A stretch of DNA of 58,980 nucleotides from Candidatus Bipolaricaulota bacterium (lineage in GTDB: Bacteria; Bipolaricaulota; Bipolaricaulia; UBA7950; UBA9294): the NCBI GenBank assembly GCA_018817505.1, contig JAHITR010000063.1:1-58980 (forward strand). Reading direction: 5' to 3'. The translations under genes and the position numbers were made by a program. Positions 1 through 7,856 of this stretch are shown in pieces. The stretch's first letter is position 1. Each line of letters begins with the position of its first letter. The notes under the pieces were generated by a model, which made no database searches, had not been told where the DNA came from, and was given only the letters and a program-made list of their open reading frames with translations.

Positions 1-225
1 AACCTGGTGATTCAACTGACTTCGGCGAAGAAGCTGGACTTGGCGATGGACGTGCTGGGGCTGAACATCCACGCCTACCCGCAGTACGCGGATTCATATC
101 TGCGGCTGGCAAGGATCTATCTGCAGAAAGGTGATGACGTGTCTGCAAAGGCGACTCTTCTGAACGCACTGTCCATAGAGCCGGACAACGTCGAGGCCAT
201 CGAATTGCTGAAGATGGTCCAGTAG
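1..225 (+). CDS. C-terminal end of a TPR-repeat protein (5' partial)
   Basis: The reading frame is open from the first base, so the gene begins outside the window and only about 74 C-terminal residues are seen. They contain two tetratricopeptide-type helical hairpins: one around NIHAYPQYADSYLRLARIYL and one around AKATLLNALSIEPDNVEAIE, which has the usual A/L/P spacing of TPR repeats. TPR tails like this are common at the end of secreted or cytoplasmic serine hydrolases (beta-lactamase or esterase type) as well as in pure TPR proteins, so the catalytic part, if any, cannot be judged. TPRs mediate protein-protein contacts. No terminator is obvious in the 180 nt that follow. Confidence 0.7.
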   Translation, partial: NLVIQLTSAKKLDLAMDVLGLNIHAYPQYADSYLRLARIYLQKGDDVSAKATLLNALSIEPDNVEAIELLKMVQ

Positions 226-405
226 GGCGCACCCTCAAGACTGACTGCCTCTGAAATGTGTGTGTGAGTCTGACTCTTGAGAATGTGCCTTTGCTCTCCT
301 AGTGGACAGGTTCATTAGCGCGCTTGCGATCACGTGCCTGCTGACTGTACGGTGGTGTGGTGCAAGCGAACTTGAAACGCACCCTACCAAGGGGAAGCAG
401 GGAAC

Positions 406-804
406 ATGAAGCAGAGCCAGTCAGAAAATTCCGAGTCTCCAGCTGAACTGATCGACGCTCGAATCAAGGAGCTAGGCGACTGGCGAGGCGAGATGCTCGG
501 ACGGATCCGTGCCTTGGTCAAGCAAGCCGACCCCGACATCGTCGAAGAGTGGAAGTGGAGAGGTGTCCCTGTGTGGTCGCACGATGGGATGGTCTGCACC
601 GGCGAGACCTACAAGGATGTCGTGAAGATGACCTTCGCCAATGGGGCAACGCTGCAGGATCCTTCGGGGCTGTTCAACTCTAGCCTTGACGGAAACACAC
701 GGCGTGCTATCGACTTCCACGAGGGAGAGAAGATCGACGAAGAAGCGTTGAGGTCTCTCGTTCGTGCTGCTGTGGCAGTGAACAAGGCCGCGACCCAAAG
801 CTAG
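406..804 (+). CDS. DUF1801 domain protein
   Basis: A 132-residue cytosolic protein without signal peptide or membrane segment. The core EEWKWRGVPVWSHDGMVC followed by GETYKDVVKMTFANGA and LFNSSLDGNTRRAID is the pattern I know from the small DUF1801 (YdhG/YdeI-like) family, whose members fold as a compact alpha/beta domain related to frataxin-like iron chaperones. The biochemical role of this subgroup is not established. The start is the ATG after a purine-rich GGGGAAGCAGGGA stretch. A second, broken DUF1801 gene lies directly downstream, so two divergent copies of the same fold stood side by side here. Confidence 0.8.
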   Translation: MKQSQSENSESPAELIDARIKELGDWRGEMLGRIRALVKQADPDIVEEWKWRGVPVWSHDGMVCTGETYKDVVKMTFANGATLQDPSGLFNSSLDGNTRRAIDFHEGEKIDEEALRSLVRAAVAVNKAATQS

Positions 805-812
805 TCTACAGA

Positions 813-1078
813 ATGAGCATGGGCCGCATGACCGACTTCCAGTTTGTTGCTACGCGCATTGGGCAGACAACGCGAGGCGAGAGTTGTCTCACAGCGCGCC
901 TCAACTTCGTGCCAATAGCGGCGGCATTGGAGCCATTTCGCAGGGAGCTGGACATGCACAAGACGACCAAAGGTGTCCGTCAGATCCCTACAGCAAGCCC
1001 CTGCCAGATGACTTGGCTCGCAGAAAGGCTGAGTATTGCCTTCAGGTAGTGCGCGAACGTGAAGTCGACGCGATATAG
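813..1078 (+). pseudogene. Frameshifted YdhG-type DUF1801 gene remnant
   Basis: Two forward frames carry the two halves of one protein. The frame starting at 813 reads FVPIAAALEPFRRELDMHKT then TKGVRQIP. The next frame continues YSKPLPDDLARRKAEYCLQV to a TAG at 1076. Joined, they give the familiar C-terminal half of YdhG-like DUF1801 proteins (EPFRREL..KTTKG..QIPYSKPLPDDL). The switch falls at CAGATCCC|TACAGC, where one base is missing after 988. The N-terminal half of the family is not recognisable. I read this as a decayed gene; a sequencing indel could explain the frameshift but not the missing N-terminus. About 215 nt of apparently empty DNA separates it from the next gene. Confidence 0.6.
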
Positions 1079-1295
1079 TAGCTTCATCCCATCATGACTA
1101 GCGACAGCGGAGATTGGGGACAATGCGCACGACTTCGCCAGATCGGCAATTGGATGCGAGGGCTTGCCGGTCTCTCGCCAATGCGGGTTCAGTATCTCTA
1201 GACAGGCCGGTAACATTCGCTGTCTTGTACGGTTGGCTGTGGTCGGGTGCAGCCGCCGACACGACAATCTTACGTCATAGGAGGAGCCAGCTGGA

Positions 1296-1718
1296 ATGAT
1301 TGAGTACAAACTGGGAGCCGACGTCATTGATTGGGAATCGCTGGTTCAGCTCTATTATGAGGCCGACGGCGTCATCGGTCTTGGCAAGGAGCGGAACTTG
1401 CCGAAAATCAAGGAAGCATTTCACCATAGCTACAAGATTGTGACCGCATGGAATGGAAATCGGATTGTCGGCGCAGGCAGGATGCTGTCTGACGGCGTTT
1501 GCTACGGATGGATCCACGACATGGCTGTTCTTCCAAGTGAGCAGAAGCAGGGGATTGGACGTGGCATTGTCGAGGCATTACTGGATGGGAACGAGAAGCT
1601 TCTCGTTGGCCTAACCTCAGCTTTTGGCGCAGTAGAGTTCTATCGCAAGCTTGGATTTAAGCGACACAAGACTGCCCATGCCAAGTACCCGAGCGAATCG
1701 ACTTATCTGGAAGACTAG
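1296..1718 (+). CDS. GNAT family N-acetyltransferase
   Basis: 140 residues with the acetyl-CoA binding core of the GNAT fold: the beta4 strand MAVLPSEQKQGIGRGIVEAL contains the Q/RxxGxG/A pyrophosphate loop (QKQGIGRG), and the C-terminal FGAVEFYRKLGF matches the usual beta5-alpha4 end of the domain. The acceptor substrate cannot be inferred. The ATG follows GGAGGAGCC about 8 nt upstream. It is flanked by two pseudogenes, so it probably is transcribed alone. Other small acetyltransferase families are unlikely because motif A is clear. Confidence 0.85.
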   Translation: MIEYKLGADVIDWESLVQLYYEADGVIGLGKERNLPKIKEAFHHSYKIVTAWNGNRIVGAGRMLSDGVCYGWIHDMAVLPSEQKQGIGRGIVEALLDGNEKLLVGLTSAFGAVEFYRKLGFKRHKTAHAKYPSESTYLED

Positions 1719-1783
1719 GATACACCTTCAGTGCATTGAGTTGCGTGATCGGATTGCAGTTCTGCTCTGTCGTTTTATCAAGC

Positions 1784-2059
1784 GATGCCGATCGCCAAGG
1801 CACAGTGGATGACTTGATTCGCCATATCGAGCGCATTGTTGACGTGGCTCGTGTCGATCACGTTGGTTGGGATCTGATTTCCTTGAGCCCCAGCTGATCA
1901 AGCGACGTCTCCGATCACTATGCTCGTGAACTGGAAGATATCACGACCGTTCCGCGCGTTACCGATGCTCTTGTCCGTCGAGGCTACTCCGACGAGGATA
2001 TGCGGAGGATCTTGAGCGAGAATGCTTCGCGCGTGTACAGACAAGTCATGGCGCAGTGA
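1784..2059 (+). pseudogene. Remnant of a peptidase M19 (membrane dipeptidase) C-terminus
   Basis: The stretch encodes TVDDLIRHIERIVDVARVDH and then VG, the approach to the VDHVGLGSDFDG block of M19 dipeptidases. The next bases read GGTTGGGATCTGATTTC, which restores LGSDF only if one T is inserted after 1867. From 1919 the original frame resumes with YARELEDITTVPRVTDALVR and RGYSDEDMRRILSENASRVY, ending at TGA 2057-2059, which is the normal M19 C-terminus. Between them a short piece is lost and a TGA occurs. The N-terminal three quarters of the enzyme, including the other zinc ligands, are absent. This is a truncated, frameshifted relic. Confidence 0.7.
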
Positions 2060-2157
2060 CGACACTCAACAGACGCTTGTGTCATCCGATTGCCACGATT
2101 GAATATGGGGCTGGGCGTATTCGTGTTCGAGAGACAACACGGGACAAGGAGATGTTC

Positions 2158-2631
2158 ATGACATTGCAGAATGCGCCAATCGTGAAGGCGCAGATGCTCA
2201 TTCGAAAACCGATTCATGAGGTATTTGAAGCCTTTGTCGATCCCGCGATTACGACAAAGTTCTGGTTCACTCACAGCAGCGGGAAACTCGAACAGGGGAA
2301 GATCATCACGTGGGACTGGGAGATGTACGGGGCATCCGCGCAGGTGTGCGTCAAGGCCGTTGAGCGCAACTCAAGGATACTCATCGAGTGGGGGACGCCA
2401 CCTCTGCCCGTGGAGTGGCAGTTTGCATCCTATGCCGATGACACGACACTGGTGTGCATATCGTGCCGGGGATTCAGCGGAAGCGATGATCAGATGGTCG
2501 CACAAGCGATCGATTCCATGGGCGGTTTCACGTCAGTGCTCGCTGGGCTCAAGGCGTTGCTTGAATATGGCGTGGTCTTGAATCTTGTTGGCGATCATCA
2601 TCCTGATGCCCACCGGGGAAATAACGCTTGA
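2158..2631 (+). CDS. SRPBCC / AHSA1-like domain protein
   Basis: About 157 residues with the START-like SRPBCC fold of the AHSA1 group: an N-terminal strand-helix VKAQMLIRKPIHEVFEAFVD, then PAITTKFWFTHSSGKLEQGK, a WDWEMYG strand and a long C-terminal helix with the MVAQAIDSMGGFTSVLAGLK motif typical of these proteins. The family binds hydrophobic ligands in a deep cavity; the ligand here is unknown. The ORF track begins at 2056, but AAGGAG at 2146-2151 sits 6 nt from the ATG at 2158, and the upstream residues overlap the dipeptidase remnant, so I use 2158. Confidence 0.8.
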   Translation: MTLQNAPIVKAQMLIRKPIHEVFEAFVDPAITTKFWFTHSSGKLEQGKIITWDWEMYGASAQVCVKAVERNSRILIEWGTPPLPVEWQFASYADDTTLVCISCRGFSGSDDQMVAQAIDSMGGFTSVLAGLKALLEYGVVLNLVGDHHPDAHRGNNA

Positions 2632-2757
2632 TCTTGCCTCCGCGAGGCGGGGAATTCCCCGTGTCACGTGTCGCGTGTCGCAAGATGCGCATGCATGAAC
2701 CAGCGTTCAGTACGGAAATGATCAGTTGAGCAGCGTCGGACAGAGCGAGGAGGCGGA

Positions 2758-3642
2758 ATGAGAATCGCCCGAGTATCGGACGACAATACGACTGCGTATG
2801 TAAGCTACTGCCAGCGTTACGGCGCTGAGCATGATGAATCGTTTCTTCCGAACGACGCATTCGTTCCGACAGATGACTATCCGGCCTATCTGTTGTATTC
2901 GGAGGGTCGCGTGGTGGGTGCTGTCGGCTTGATGCGAACGCAGCCCTATGTCGGCAATGGGAAAGTGCGGCTGACGATTCTTCACTCGATCCAGTCAGAA
3001 TCAGAGGCTTACGCGCTCTTGCTGGCGGCGATTCGAGAACACACCGGAGATTCGAACTCTGTGTACGGATTCCTCCCCGAAGCTAAAGCCGAGGCGCGCA
3101 GATACTGGGAGGCCCTTGGCTTTGAAGTGGAGCGGTTCGCCTACTTGTTGGCCTATCGCTCAGAGACGGTTCCAGATTGTTCCGTGCCCGAGGAATACCA
3201 TCTGACGAGACTCAAAAAATCCGACGAAGTAGGAATTTGCGATCTGTGCAACTTGTGGAATCGCAACTACGGACATCAACCTGGATTTGTCGGTGCCGAT
3301 CCAAAGCGTGTGGTGGGCTGGTTTGACGAACCCGAGTACATTCCGGGCGGCGCCTTGCTGTTGCTGCATGATTCGACACCTGTCGGCACGGCTTGGGTCG
3401 GTCGAGATAATGAAGATGCGGATAGCGCCGATGTGTCGATGCTGAGTGTCCATCCCGATTATCGCGGACGGGGCCTGGGACGGTTGCTGCTACGCAAAGC
3501 CGTCGAAGTCGCGCTGAGCAATGATTTGTCTCCCGTGTACTTGTCTGTTGATGCCGCTAACGCATCGGCTGTCGGGCTTTATCTTTCGGAGGGATTCATC
3601 AAGGACAAAGTGATGGTTTGCTACACGCTGGCCATGGCGTGA
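2758..3642 (+). CDS. Tandem-GNAT acetyltransferase (mycothiol-synthase-like architecture)
   Basis: 294 residues forming two GNAT domains. The N-terminal one (about 1-135) is degenerate: it keeps the YWEALGF end but lacks a clear acetyl-CoA loop. The C-terminal one (about 150-294) has a canonical motif A, LSVHPDYRGRGLGRLLLRKA, and the NASAVGLYLSEGF helix. Two-domain GNATs with one active half include mycothiol synthase, but many are uncharacterised, so the substrate is open. The ATG follows GAGGAGGCGG immediately upstream. Neighbours give no pathway link. Confidence 0.8.
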   Translation: MRIARVSDDNTTAYVSYCQRYGAEHDESFLPNDAFVPTDDYPAYLLYSEGRVVGAVGLMRTQPYVGNGKVRLTILHSIQSESEAYALLLAAIREHTGDSNSVYGFLPEAKAEARRYWEALGFEVERFAYLLAYRSETVPDCSVPEEYHLTRLKKSDEVGICDLCNLWNRNYGHQPGFVGADPKRVVGWFDEPEYIPGGALLLLHDSTPVGTAWVGRDNEDADSADVSMLSVHPDYRGRGLGRLLLRKAVEVALSNDLSPVYLSVDAANASAVGLYLSEGFIKDKVMVCYTLAMA

Positions 3643-3856
3643 TGTGCTCCTGAATGCCGCAGCTGGCGAGTGAATCCGGGGTAGGACAGAGATGGGTGTG
3701 TTTTACCGTTCTCGGTTCGGCAGGTGCACGTCCCCCCGTAGCAAGGCGGGTTGGCGGAGTTGGCACACTTGACAGGATATAGAGATTCGGTCGAGCCTTC
3801 ATTCGAGAGGCTCGCACAGATTAATGAACCGTCTAGTTGATCCAAAGGAGGCAGGT

Positions 3857-4228
3857 ATGCAATTAGGTGCATTTTCGATGAGCTTGGCCGTGAGGGATCT
3901 CGAAGCATCCAAAGCCTTCTACGAGAAGTTGGGCTTTGTTGTTTTCGCGGGAGACGGTTCCCAGAATTGGCTGATTCTGAAGAATGGCCAGCACGTGATT
4001 GGCCTGTTCCAGGGCATCCTGGAAAAGAATATGCTGACCTTCAATCCGGGATGGGATCAGAGTGGAAACACGCTGGGCAGCTTCACAGACGTGCGCGAGA
4101 TACAGCGACAGTTGAAGGCTACAGGCGTGCAGCTCGTATCCGAGGCCGATGAAGACACGGTGGGGCCTGCCAGCTTCATCGTTATCGACCCGGATGGGAA
4201 CCCGGTTCTTGTCGACCAGCACATCTGA
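3857..4228 (+). CDS. VOC (glyoxalase/bleomycin-resistance fold) family protein
   Basis: 123 residues with the paired beta-alpha-beta-beta-beta modules of the vicinal oxygen chelate superfamily: SLAVRDLEASKAFYEKLGF opens module one and FIVIDPDGNPVLVDQH closes module two. VOC proteins include metal-dependent lyases, dioxygenases and drug-binding proteins; substrate and metal ligands cannot be fixed here. The ORF track begins at 3824, but AAAGGAGG lies 6 nt before the ATG at 3857 and the homology starts right after it. The 200 nt upstream hold only a weak inverted repeat. Confidence 0.85.
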   Translation: MQLGAFSMSLAVRDLEASKAFYEKLGFVVFAGDGSQNWLILKNGQHVIGLFQGILEKNMLTFNPGWDQSGNTLGSFTDVREIQRQLKATGVQLVSEADEDTVGPASFIVIDPDGNPVLVDQHI

Positions 4229-4397
4229 GTGCAATGCGAGAGCAGTCATGTTCATCGCACGCAGTTCAGGATTGACTATTCGTGAGATGTTCGATTGAAT
4301 GAGAATGGCACAATGATGTGACGTCGAGGGGAAATTGCTTGCAGTGCCCGAATGCCAGTAGATTCGCTGATGCCGACCGCTGCGATGGAGGAGCTCC

Positions 4398-4723
4398 ATG
4401 ACCAACGAAGAATTGACCAGTCAGGCTGCGCCCTGCTTTCGACTGAGAACAAGGTCTATCTGGGCGTATGTGCTTCATCGGGATCCAACGCCTTCTGCGC
4501 CGAGCGAAACGCAACAAGCTCGATGATGATTGACGCCGTCTATCGAGTTGCGAAGATCGTGGCCGTCTGAAAGGACGAGGAGGAGGCTGTTCACGCGCTC
4601 TCGCCGTGCGGCAACTGCCGACAGTTGATGCTTGAGATGGATCAAGCGAGTCTGAATACTGAGTTGCTTCTCGATTGTGGCATGGCCGTGACCCTTGAAC
4701 AGCTGCTCCCCCACGCTGCCTAG
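4398..4723 (+). pseudogene. Broken cytidine deaminase-like gene
   Basis: A GGAGGAGCTCC ribosome site precedes ATG 4398, which opens MTNEELTSQA in one frame. Downstream, another frame carries the core of a cytidine deaminase: CALLSTENKVYLGV, then SNAFCAERNATSSMMIDAVY with the zinc/proton-shuttle CAE motif, VAKIVAV, a TGA stop (4568-4570), and in the same frame KDEEEAVHALSPCGNCRQLM with the second zinc motif PCGNC. It ends ELLLDCGMAVTLEQLLPHAA and TAG at 4721-4723. The domain is therefore split by one nonsense codon, and the N-terminal part between start and core is deleted and out of frame. Zinc-binding residues survive, so the decay is probably recent. Confidence 0.75.
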
Positions 4724-4758
4724 CGGAAGAAGCAGTGATGACGAGGATGGAGGAACGC

Positions 4759-6381
4759 ATGACAGCAAGTCGATTCAGCATCGTTGCATCGTGGCTGATA
4801 CTCCTTGTGGCAATGGCCGCGAGCTTGGCTCCGCTCATTCCACGTGTGCCCCCTGCAAGTCCAGATGAAACCGCGTTTTCAATTGACAACGCACTGGTCC
4901 AAATCGACCGGATTGCCCAGGAGCCCCGTCCGATCGGCTCGCCCGGCAACGAGCGAGGGCGCGACGAGATCGCTGCCCAGCTCCGAGCGCTGGGTCTTGA
5001 GCCGGAGTTCCAGGCGTTCAAGGTGCGCAATTACTTCAGCCCCAGAGGCGAGCTCATCGAGCTTATGAACGTTCTCGCCCGCATTCCCGGCACGGCATCA
5101 ACCGGCGCCGTGGCACTGATGGGACATTACGACACGGTTCTCGACACATTGGGGGCAAACGACGATGCTGGGGCAGTGGCCATTTTGTTGGAAGCTGCGC
5201 GGGCCATTCTCGCTGGCCCTCCTTTGCGCAACGACGTCATTCTTTTGTTTACAGACGGAGAGGAGCCTGTGCCGCGCTTCGGCTCATCGGCTTTTGCGGG
5301 TTCACACCCGTGGTTCAGCGACATCGGATTCGTAATCAATCTCGAAGCCATCGGCTCAAGCGGGCCGTCGATTGTGATCGACATGAACGGTCCCGGCAGA
5401 TGGTTGATTGATCAGTACGCTCGGGGGACACCGTACCCGGTAGCGTTCTCGTTCGTCACGGCAATCACCGAGTTGATCGGGGGCTCAAACACCGACTTCT
5501 CCACGTTCCGAGACGACGGCGTCTCTGGCTTCGACCTTGCCTACTTGACGGGGTCGCCCATTTACCACACCATGGCCGATTCCCCTGAGAACGTGGGAGC
5601 TCGCAGCTTGCACCAACAGGGAGCAAACGCACTTGCGCTCGCACGTCACATCGGCAACCTCGACCTTGGCTTGGCCAGAGAAGACGCGGAGGCTGTCTTC
5701 TTCACCATCGGGCGCTATCTGGTGATTCGGTACCCAAGCTCATGGACACTCCCACTAATGCTCCTCACGGCCGGTGTGCTGATCGCGACTGCGTGGCGAC
5801 AACGCGGCTGGCTCCGAATGCTCCTCAGTTTCGGCACCACGATCGCCATAGCCGCCGTCTCTGCTGTCGCGGCCGTCGGGATCTGGACGCTGATTGTGGG
5901 CTGGCGGAGTTCAATGGGTATTTTTGAGGGCTATCTGTATTTGGCAGGATTCGTTGCGTTGAATGCAGGCATTGGAGCCGTCGTTGCCCGGGTGACAAGA
6001 CGGCGCACAGGCACAGGTTCTGATGCCATCGGGTGCGTGACGGTATGGTGGTTGCTCGGATTGTTCTTGGCCATTGCCGTTCCTGGAATGAGCTACTTGT
6101 TTGCCTGGCCAGCACTGGTGGGTGGTTTGGCCCTGCAGGGGCGATCCCCCGAGAAGGCCAGACTCGGGTGGCGGCTTGCGCGTTGGGCATTGGTGTCAGT
6201 GACGGTACTTGTCCTGCTTGTTCCGGCGGTTGACCTCTTTTATCAATTCGCGCAGCCCAGGCCCGGAAACCTCGACTCGCAAATCCTGGCAGTCATCGCG
6301 ATCCCGGCTATGCTGCTCGCGTTGGTGATTGAACTGCTTCGGGCCTTTCGAGTGCGCCCCTTGCGCAATCGGACGCTGTGA
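4759..6381 (+). CDS. M28 family zinc aminopeptidase with C-terminal membrane domain
   Basis: About 540 residues. A signal anchor (roughly 10-31) is followed by an M28 catalytic domain in which the two-zinc site is visible: GHYDT near 121, NDDAG near 133, TDGEE near 164 with the general-base/metal Glu pair, and YHTMADSPEN near 269. From about residue 330 there are some seven to eight hydrophobic helices. This order (extracytoplasmic M28 domain plus multi-pass tail) resembles ER metallopeptidase/Fxna-like proteins. It probably trims peptides outside the membrane. Start: GGAGG 5 nt before ATG 4759 is better than the upstream ATGs in the ORF track. Confidence 0.85.
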   Translation: MTASRFSIVASWLILLVAMAASLAPLIPRVPPASPDETAFSIDNALVQIDRIAQEPRPIGSPGNERGRDEIAAQLRALGLEPEFQAFKVRNYFSPRGELIELMNVLARIPGTASTGAVALMGHYDTVLDTLGANDDAGAVAILLEAARAILAGPPLRNDVILLFTDGEEPVPRFGSSAFAGSHPWFSDIGFVINLEAIGSSGPSIVIDMNGPGRWLIDQYARGTPYPVAFSFVTAITELIGGSNTDFSTFRDDGVSGFDLAYLTGSPIYHTMADSPENVGARSLHQQGANALALARHIGNLDLGLAREDAEAVFFTIGRYLVIRYPSSWTLPLMLLTAGVLIATAWRQRGWLRMLLSFGTTIAIAAVSAVAAVGIWTLIVGWRSSMGIFEGYLYLAGFVALNAGIGAVVARVTRRRTGTGSDAIGCVTVWWLLGLFLAIAVPGMSYLFAWPALVGGLALQGRSPEKARLGWRLARWALVSVTVLVLLVPAVDLFYQFAQPRPGNLDSQILAVIAIPAMLLALVIELLRAFRVRPLRNRTL

Positions 6382-6417
6382 CGGTGCAGTTGGTGAAAGG
6401 AGTCTGTAATAAACGAG

Positions 6418-6891
6418 ATGAACGGCCAACAGGACGCGAAACACAAATTCGATCAGCCGATGGACACGCCCATTAGCTATCGGGAGCTTTACGGACTACG
6501 ATTCGCCACGCACTTCATTCCATTCCTCAAGATCTTGGATCGAGCGACTGGCCGCGAACAAGTCATCGAGTGCTTGCGTGAATTGGCCCTCGAGGGAGCC
6601 AGAGAATACGCGGAGGCTGTTGTCGAGAAGGCAGGCAAGAACGACTTGTCCGTTTTTAAAGCTATCTACAGTCCTGACAATCCTGACAATCCTGATTTGT
6701 GCAATCTCCTGACCGTCGAAGTGTTGGAGAGCACCGACGACGTCTATCGGATCAAGGTTACGGAATGTCTGTTGGCGGAGGTCTTTCGCAACGGCGTTGC
6801 TGCCAGTATCGATTCTATGTCAGGCCGTAGGATCGAGAGGGTGTCTCATGCTGCACCTTCGCCTCGCCCCGCAATCGAAGCCTGGATTTAG
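6418..6891 (+). CDS. ATC-hydrolase-like protein with aberrant C-terminus (possibly truncated)
   Basis: 157 residues. The segment LLTVEVLESTDDVYRIKVTE followed by CLLAEVFRNGVAAS resembles the middle of the L-2-amino-thiazoline-4-carboxylate hydrolase family (..VTEClwAevFRe.gAA..G). The family normally continues for about 40 residues with an Asp and Cys-rich end, and these are absent: after AAS the product runs through a low-similarity tail to TAG at 6889. I suspect a frameshift near 6810, but I could not reconstruct the lost end convincingly. The 9-nt unit AATCCTGAC is repeated and gives PDNPDNPD near residue 83. AAGGAG lies about 15 nt before the ATG, farther than usual. Confidence 0.45.
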   Translation: MNGQQDAKHKFDQPMDTPISYRELYGLRFATHFIPFLKILDRATGREQVIECLRELALEGAREYAEAVVEKAGKNDLSVFKAIYSPDNPDNPDLCNLLTVEVLESTDDVYRIKVTECLLAEVFRNGVAASIDSMSGRRIERVSHAAPSPRPAIEAWI

Positions 6892-7068
6892 CAACGGCTG
6901 CTCATCGTGGGGACACGAGAAGAACCGGCAACCAAGAAGGCGTTATCCTAGAACTTGCGCTCGTGATGCGTGGCTTGCTGGCGATAAGCCCAGTGAATCT
7001 CGAAGGGATGTCTGAGGCGCAACGTTTCCAGGGGCGGCAAGGTGATTGTTGAGTAAGGGGGGACTCTC

Positions 7069-7506
7069 ATGAGGTTTGAAAAAAAAGATCAGAAGGCATT
7101 GCTTCTCTGGGCTGCTGACTGCGCTGAGCGCGTGCTGCCTGTTTTCGAAGCGAAGTGCGCTGCCGATGATCGACCTTGGGAAGCTCTTGAGGCAGCCCGC
7201 GCTTGGACCCACGGCTTGGTACCCTGTTCCGAAGTGCGCACGGCTGCCTTTGCAGCTCATGCTGCGGCTCGTGAGATCGATGATCCAGCGGCCTGTGCGG
7301 CTGCTCGTGCTGCCGGCCACGCGGCCGCAACGGCGCATGTTGCCAGTCATGCGGTTCATGCCGCTGCCTATGCGGTCAAGGCCGTCAGATCTAGCGCACA
7401 TCCCAATCAAGCCGATCAGAAGGCAGCAGAAGAACGCGAATGGCAAATCCAACACCTTCCAGTGCATCTGCGATCCGTCGTGTTTCCAACCTCGGATGGA
7501 AGCTAG
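7069..7506 (+). CDS. Imm5-like putative immunity protein (orphan)
   Basis: 145 residues with a strongly alanine-rich helical core: LLLWAADCAERVLPVFEAK, DDRPWEALEAARAWTHG, then the Ala/His-rich AAARAAGHAAATAHVASHAV and the closing EWQIQHLPVHL. This is the pattern of the small cytosolic putative immunity proteins with an Imm-5-like domain associated with polymorphic toxin loci. Such proteins are expected to bind and neutralise a cognate toxin. No toxin, secretion gene or other immunity gene is visible within several kilobases, so it is an orphan copy. The ATG follows AAGGGGGG with 8 nt spacing. The functional call is family-based only. Confidence 0.7.
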   Translation: MRFEKKDQKALLLWAADCAERVLPVFEAKCAADDRPWEALEAARAWTHGLVPCSEVRTAAFAAHAAAREIDDPAACAAARAAGHAAATAHVASHAVHAAAYAVKAVRSSAHPNQADQKAAEEREWQIQHLPVHLRSVVFPTSDGS

Positions 7507-7600
7507 CTTTCGGGGAACGTCCCGGACATGCTTGTCGTGCCATGGAACGGGTTGCCGACGAGTAGCTAGCCCCGGATGGCTGCCTGAGAAATGCGCTTGG

Positions 7601-7630
7601 CAACGGGCAGTGCTCTGGCACTGCCCGTTG
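7601..7630 (+). terminator. Perfect 12-bp hairpin downstream of the immunity gene
   Basis: CAACGGGCAGTG and CACTGCCCGTTG flank a 6-nt loop, followed by CTTTG. It lies 95 nt after the stop. The weak T-run makes it a possible rather than certain intrinsic terminator. Confidence 0.6.
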
Positions 7631-7740
7631 CTTTGAAGAAATCGCCAAGCAAACTCCGATTTCTTCGACCGACAGGCTACGATCTGATGGCTGCCTGTAT
7701 GCTGCGCGCAACTCGCAGTAACTGCCTGCGAGTTCCAATG

Positions 7741-7769
7741 GAGAACGCCGAGCGAAGCCCGGCGTTCTC
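7741..7769. terminator. 10-bp hairpin in the 7.5-7.9 kb gap
   Basis: GAGAACGCCG pairs with CGGCGTTCTC across a 9-nt loop. It is one of three strong hairpins in the 370-nt gene-free stretch 7507-7875, which otherwise shows no coding pattern. Orientation cannot be decided. Confidence 0.5.
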
Positions 7770-7825
7770 TGCAGCTCAATTGGCTATCCGCGGATAGCGG
7801 CTACTCATCTTCGATGACTAGCATG

Positions 7826-7856
7826 GAGAAACCCCAGCGTGTGCTGGGGGTTTCTC
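7826..7856 (-). terminator. Likely terminator of the ppdK operon (may be bidirectional)
   Basis: GAGAAACCCCAGC pairs with GCTGGGGGTTTCTC (one bulged G) around a 4-nt loop, 20 nt beyond the ppdK stop on the minus strand. The stem is GC-rich at its top and A/T-rich at its base, which suits termination in either direction. Confidence 0.65.

Noticed and set aside
980-1327. 115-residue minus-strand ORF at 980-1327
   Set aside because: It is antisense to the DUF1801 remnant and the GNAT 5' end, with no recognisable content or ribosome site.
4568-4570. TGA in the cytidine deaminase remnant as selenocysteine or a reassigned codon
   Set aside because: No SECIS-like hairpin is evident, TGA is used as a normal stop in neighbouring genes, and the same gene also has an internal deletion.
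6665-6695. Tandem AATCCTGAC repeats
   Set aside because: Only two and a half 9-nt units inside an ORF; simple slippage, not a minisatellite.
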